The notes beneath the pieces were generated by a model. That model was given only the letters and a program-made list of their open reading frames with translations. It did no database searches and was not told the origin of the DNA. From Paenibacillus xylanexedens (GTDB taxonomy: Bacteria > Bacillota > Bacilli > Paenibacillales > Paenibacillaceae), in the NCBI RefSeq assembly GCF_017874615.1, contig NZ_JAGIKV010000039.1:1-42068 (forward strand): DNA of 42,068 nt, read 5' to 3'. Below, one piece after another: positions 40,194 to 42,068 of this stretch (positions are counted from its first letter, which is position 1; each line of letters starts with the position of its first letter). The position numbers and the translations under genes are program-made.

Positions 40194-41710
40194 TGAACTC
40201 GCTGCCTAAGAAAAATAAACTTCGTTTAAGACGTCTGCACCAATGGATCTGGCCTCGTTCATTACGATCTCAATTGCTCTCACGTTCTCTGTTCGTGCTT
40301 GCTGGGCTGTTATTGTTAATCGGTATCCTGCAATTCTGGATCATGGAAAGCTTTCTCTACCGGAATCAGGCAAAAACCATGGAAGAACAGCTCATGTCCA
40401 TGCCCCCGGTTTGGCTCGGAATCCAGTCACGTAACGGCTCTTCCAACAATCCTTTTGGTGGACAGGCTGGAAACGGGTCTGGTAATCGGGTGCTGTTTAT
40501 TCCTGACCGTTCACTGGCCCTGTTTGATAACCAAGGTACGTTCGAGGATGTTTTTGGAGAAGATGGTCTGAAAGCCCCTCAACTATCAACCGCTGAATAT
40601 CAGGACATTACAGATGAGTTGAAAGAACAAAAACATATTCCCTACCGGATCGTCACGGATAGCCAAGGGAATGAGCAATTGATTGTATTCGCTTCACCCG
40701 GTCCACGCAATCGCGGTTTACCGATGGTGCAGATGGGCACGGCTACGAAGCCACTGAGAGACTTGATTATTAAACAGCTTCTAATCTTCCTCATGTTATC
40801 GCTGTTGGCCATGGTAGCCGGTCTGATTCTATACACTAAGGTATTACGCCGGACACTGGTTCCTCTATCTAACATGGTGAATAAAGTACAACAGATCGAT
40901 GCAGGCAGCCTCGCAGAACGCCTTCCCGTCGTTCAGGGACAAGAGGAAGTGGATCAGCTCGCAGTTTCATTCAATGGCATGCTTGAAAGGCTGGAGAATT
41001 CGTTTGAAGCAGAGCGGGAATCGAAAGAGCAGATGCAGCGTTTCTTGTCTGATGCTTCCCATGAGCTTCGTACCCCGCTCACCTCCATTCACGGCTTCAT
41101 TGAAGTACTGCAGCGGGGTGCAGCGACCAATCAAGATCAATTGTATAAAGCGCTGGACAGCATGCATGGCGAATCTGTACGAATTAACAAGCTGGTGGAA
41201 GATTTGCTGTTACTAACCAAGCTCGATCAGACTCCGAAGCAGGAGCGAGAGGTCATTCAGCTGGACAGTCTGCTGCTCGAAATGCAACCACAACTTGCCA
41301 TGATGGCTCAGCAAAGATCCGTTCATCTCGATCTGACGGCTGAAGTATATGTACTGGCTGACCCTTACAAGCTGAAGCAGGTTGTGCTGAATCTGTTCCA
41401 TAACGCGGTGCAGCACACCGATCCTGAGCATGGAGCCATCTCCATAACGTTATATGCCACGTATCATAAGGCTGAATTATCAGTGAAAGATAACGGCACA
41501 GGCATTGAACCTGAACATCTGCCCCATATCTTTGAGCGATTTTACCGCACAAGCAGTTCTCGTTCGCGCAAACAAGGTGGCGCAGGTCTCGGTCTCGCCA
41601 TTACCCGCTCGATTGTGGAGTCGCATGGTGGGAATATTACCGTACAAAGTCAGGTAGGCTTGGGAACTGAATTTATGATATTAATGCCGTTGTATAAGGC
41701 TGATGTCTAG
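40193..41710 (+). CDS. Membrane sensor histidine kinase
   Basis: A 505-residue kinase with TM1 at about 31-50, an extracellular domain at 51-190, TM2 at about 195-215, HAMP to about 270, the phosphoacceptor motif SHELRTPLTS with His290, and a C-terminal ATPase with NLFHNAVQHTD, DNGTGIE and GAGLGLAITRS. The extracellular part carries an Asn/Gly/Ser-rich stretch (about 79-98) similar in flavour to the loops of the neighbouring GT-C enzyme. Its ATG overlaps the regulator stop by one base, so the pair is coupled. A terminator follows at about 150 bases. The signal is unknown; cell-envelope state is the natural guess from the neighbourhood. Confidence 0.95.
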   Translation: MNSLPKKNKLRLRRLHQWIWPRSLRSQLLSRSLFVLAGLLLLIGILQFWIMESFLYRNQAKTMEEQLMSMPPVWLGIQSRNGSSNNPFGGQAGNGSGNRVLFIPDRSLALFDNQGTFEDVFGEDGLKAPQLSTAEYQDITDELKEQKHIPYRIVTDSQGNEQLIVFASPGPRNRGLPMVQMGTATKPLRDLIIKQLLIFLMLSLLAMVAGLILYTKVLRRTLVPLSNMVNKVQQIDAGSLAERLPVVQGQEEVDQLAVSFNGMLERLENSFEAERESKEQMQRFLSDASHELRTPLTSIHGFIEVLQRGAATNQDQLYKALDSMHGESVRINKLVEDLLLLTKLDQTPKQEREVIQLDSLLLEMQPQLAMMAQQRSVHLDLTAEVYVLADPYKLKQVVLNLFHNAVQHTDPEHGAISITLYATYHKAELSVKDNGTGIEPEHLPHIFERFYRTSSSRSRKQGGAGLGLAITRSIVESHGGNITVQSQVGLGTEFMILMPLYKADV

Positions 41711-41731
41711 GCTGAGCGTCGGCTGCAAGTA

Positions 41732-41766
41732 GGCTATACGTAGCTATAAGTTGGCTATACGCAGCT
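41732..41766. repeat. Two 14-bp near-identical direct repeats after the kinase gene
   Basis: GGCTATACGTAGCT (41732-41745) recurs as GGCTATACGCAGCT (41753-41766), a period of 21 bases. It lies between the kinase stop and its terminator in non-coding DNA; no role is evident. Confidence 0.4.
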
Positions 41767-41859
41767 TTACGTAAGATCTACTTTATCATTAAGCAAGCTC
41801 TAGTCAAGCTCTCCAAACGCTGCTTTTCTTCCATTTTAATTCCGGCTTTTCATTGCATG

Positions 41860-41909
41860 AAGAATCCCCCTCTCATTTCGGTTGAGGAATGAAAGGGGGA
41901 TTCTTTTTG
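41860..41909. terminator. Strong terminator of the two-component operon
   Basis: AAGAATCCCCCT pairs with AGGGGGATTCTT (inner TCATT/AATGA helix) and is followed by TTTTT. The symmetric A-rich left flank lets it also stop transcription from the right. Confidence 0.9.
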
Positions 41910-41943
41910 TATCCGATTGATAGAGTATAGAGTAAGTAGTAAC

Positions 41944-42068
41944 TCAATTGGTCTCAGGCTTTCGCGCTTTCAGGCTAGCTATGATGAACGTAACCGCAAA
42001 AATAGCCCTCCATATTGCTGCACATCGTAGGTTAAAATGGAAAGTAAGAACCACCATTTCAGAGCTAC
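41944..42068 (-). CDS. Possible C-terminal end of a membrane protein entering from the right edge
   Basis: One minus-strand frame is open from the right edge for 40 codons to a TGA at 41944-41946. The visible tail IFAVTFIIASLKARKPETN looks like a last membrane helix followed by a short basic tail, as in MFS or DMT transporters, and the stop lies 35 bases before the bidirectional terminator. The rest is outside the window, so this is tentative. Confidence 0.35.
   Translation of the reverse strand, partial: SSEMVVLTFHFNLRCAAIWRAIFAVTFIIASLKARKPETN

Noticed and set aside
1..42068. tRNA, rRNA, IS elements, phage genes, toxin-antitoxin or defence modules
   Set aside because: No cloverleaf, transposase, integrase or terminal repeats, and no recognisable defence gene, were found on reading both strands.

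Overview
The window looks like a chromosomal segment of a spore-forming Firmicute, most likely Paenibacillus or a close relative. This is inferred from moderate GC content, strong AAGGAG-type ribosome binding sites, frequent TTG/GTG starts, a T-box leader, and close resemblance of several proteins to Bacillus subtilis families (LmrA/LmrB, CYP102A P450, YkcB/YkcC-like glycosyltransferases, a BclA-like collagen protein). No rRNA, tRNA, insertion sequence, prophage or CRISPR array is visible. It is an ordinary mosaic of small transcription units separated by rho-independent terminators.

Layout. 1-4.4 kb: an edge fragment, a membrane-anchored alpha/beta hydrolase, a kinase-like protein, and an lmrA-lmrB drug-efflux operon with a recognisable LmrA-type operator. 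4.6-6.5 kb: a Gly-X-Thr collagen-like surface protein with a beta-helix-like C-terminus. 6.6-10 kb: a self-sufficient P450-reductase fusion preceded by a 27-codon leader ORF and an inverted repeat. 10.2-12.5 kb: a thioredoxin-reductase-like flavoenzyme divergent from heme O synthase ctaB. 12.6-17.4 kb: a minus-strand unit made of a structured leader with a 17-codon ORF running into a terminator, a Stf0-like sulfotransferase, and a heterodimeric ABC exporter. 17.4-20.6 kb: an MFS exporter divergent from an SgrR-like regulator. 20.7-26 kb: a soluble hybrid PAS histidine kinase and a 793-residue isoprenoid synthase fusion. 26.2-31.8 kb: TauE/SafE permease, a tiny zinc-ribbon protein, an SDR enzyme, a lipoprotein, a bile-acid/sodium symporter-family protein, and an aldo/keto reductase divergent from its probable MerR regulator. 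32-33.6 kb: asd under a T-box. 33.8-41.7 kb: a methyltransferase, then a four-gene polyprenyl-phosphate-sugar glycosylation operon (GT-C transferase, GT2, GtrA, GalU) divergent from an OmpR-type two-component system.

How the genes work together. GalU makes UDP-glucose, the GT2 enzyme would load a sugar onto undecaprenyl phosphate, GtrA would flip it, and the GT-C protein would transfer it to an extracellular polymer such as teichoic acid. The adjacent sensor kinase/regulator pair is the obvious candidate controller. The most novel-looking items are the leader upstream of the sulfotransferase/ABC exporter unit, which has the architecture of ribosome-mediated transcription attenuation, and the 793-residue protein, whose N-terminal half seems to carry its own pair of Asp-rich motifs spaced like those of an isoprenoid synthase. 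Function assignments are from recognisable motifs read by eye; no database search was run.
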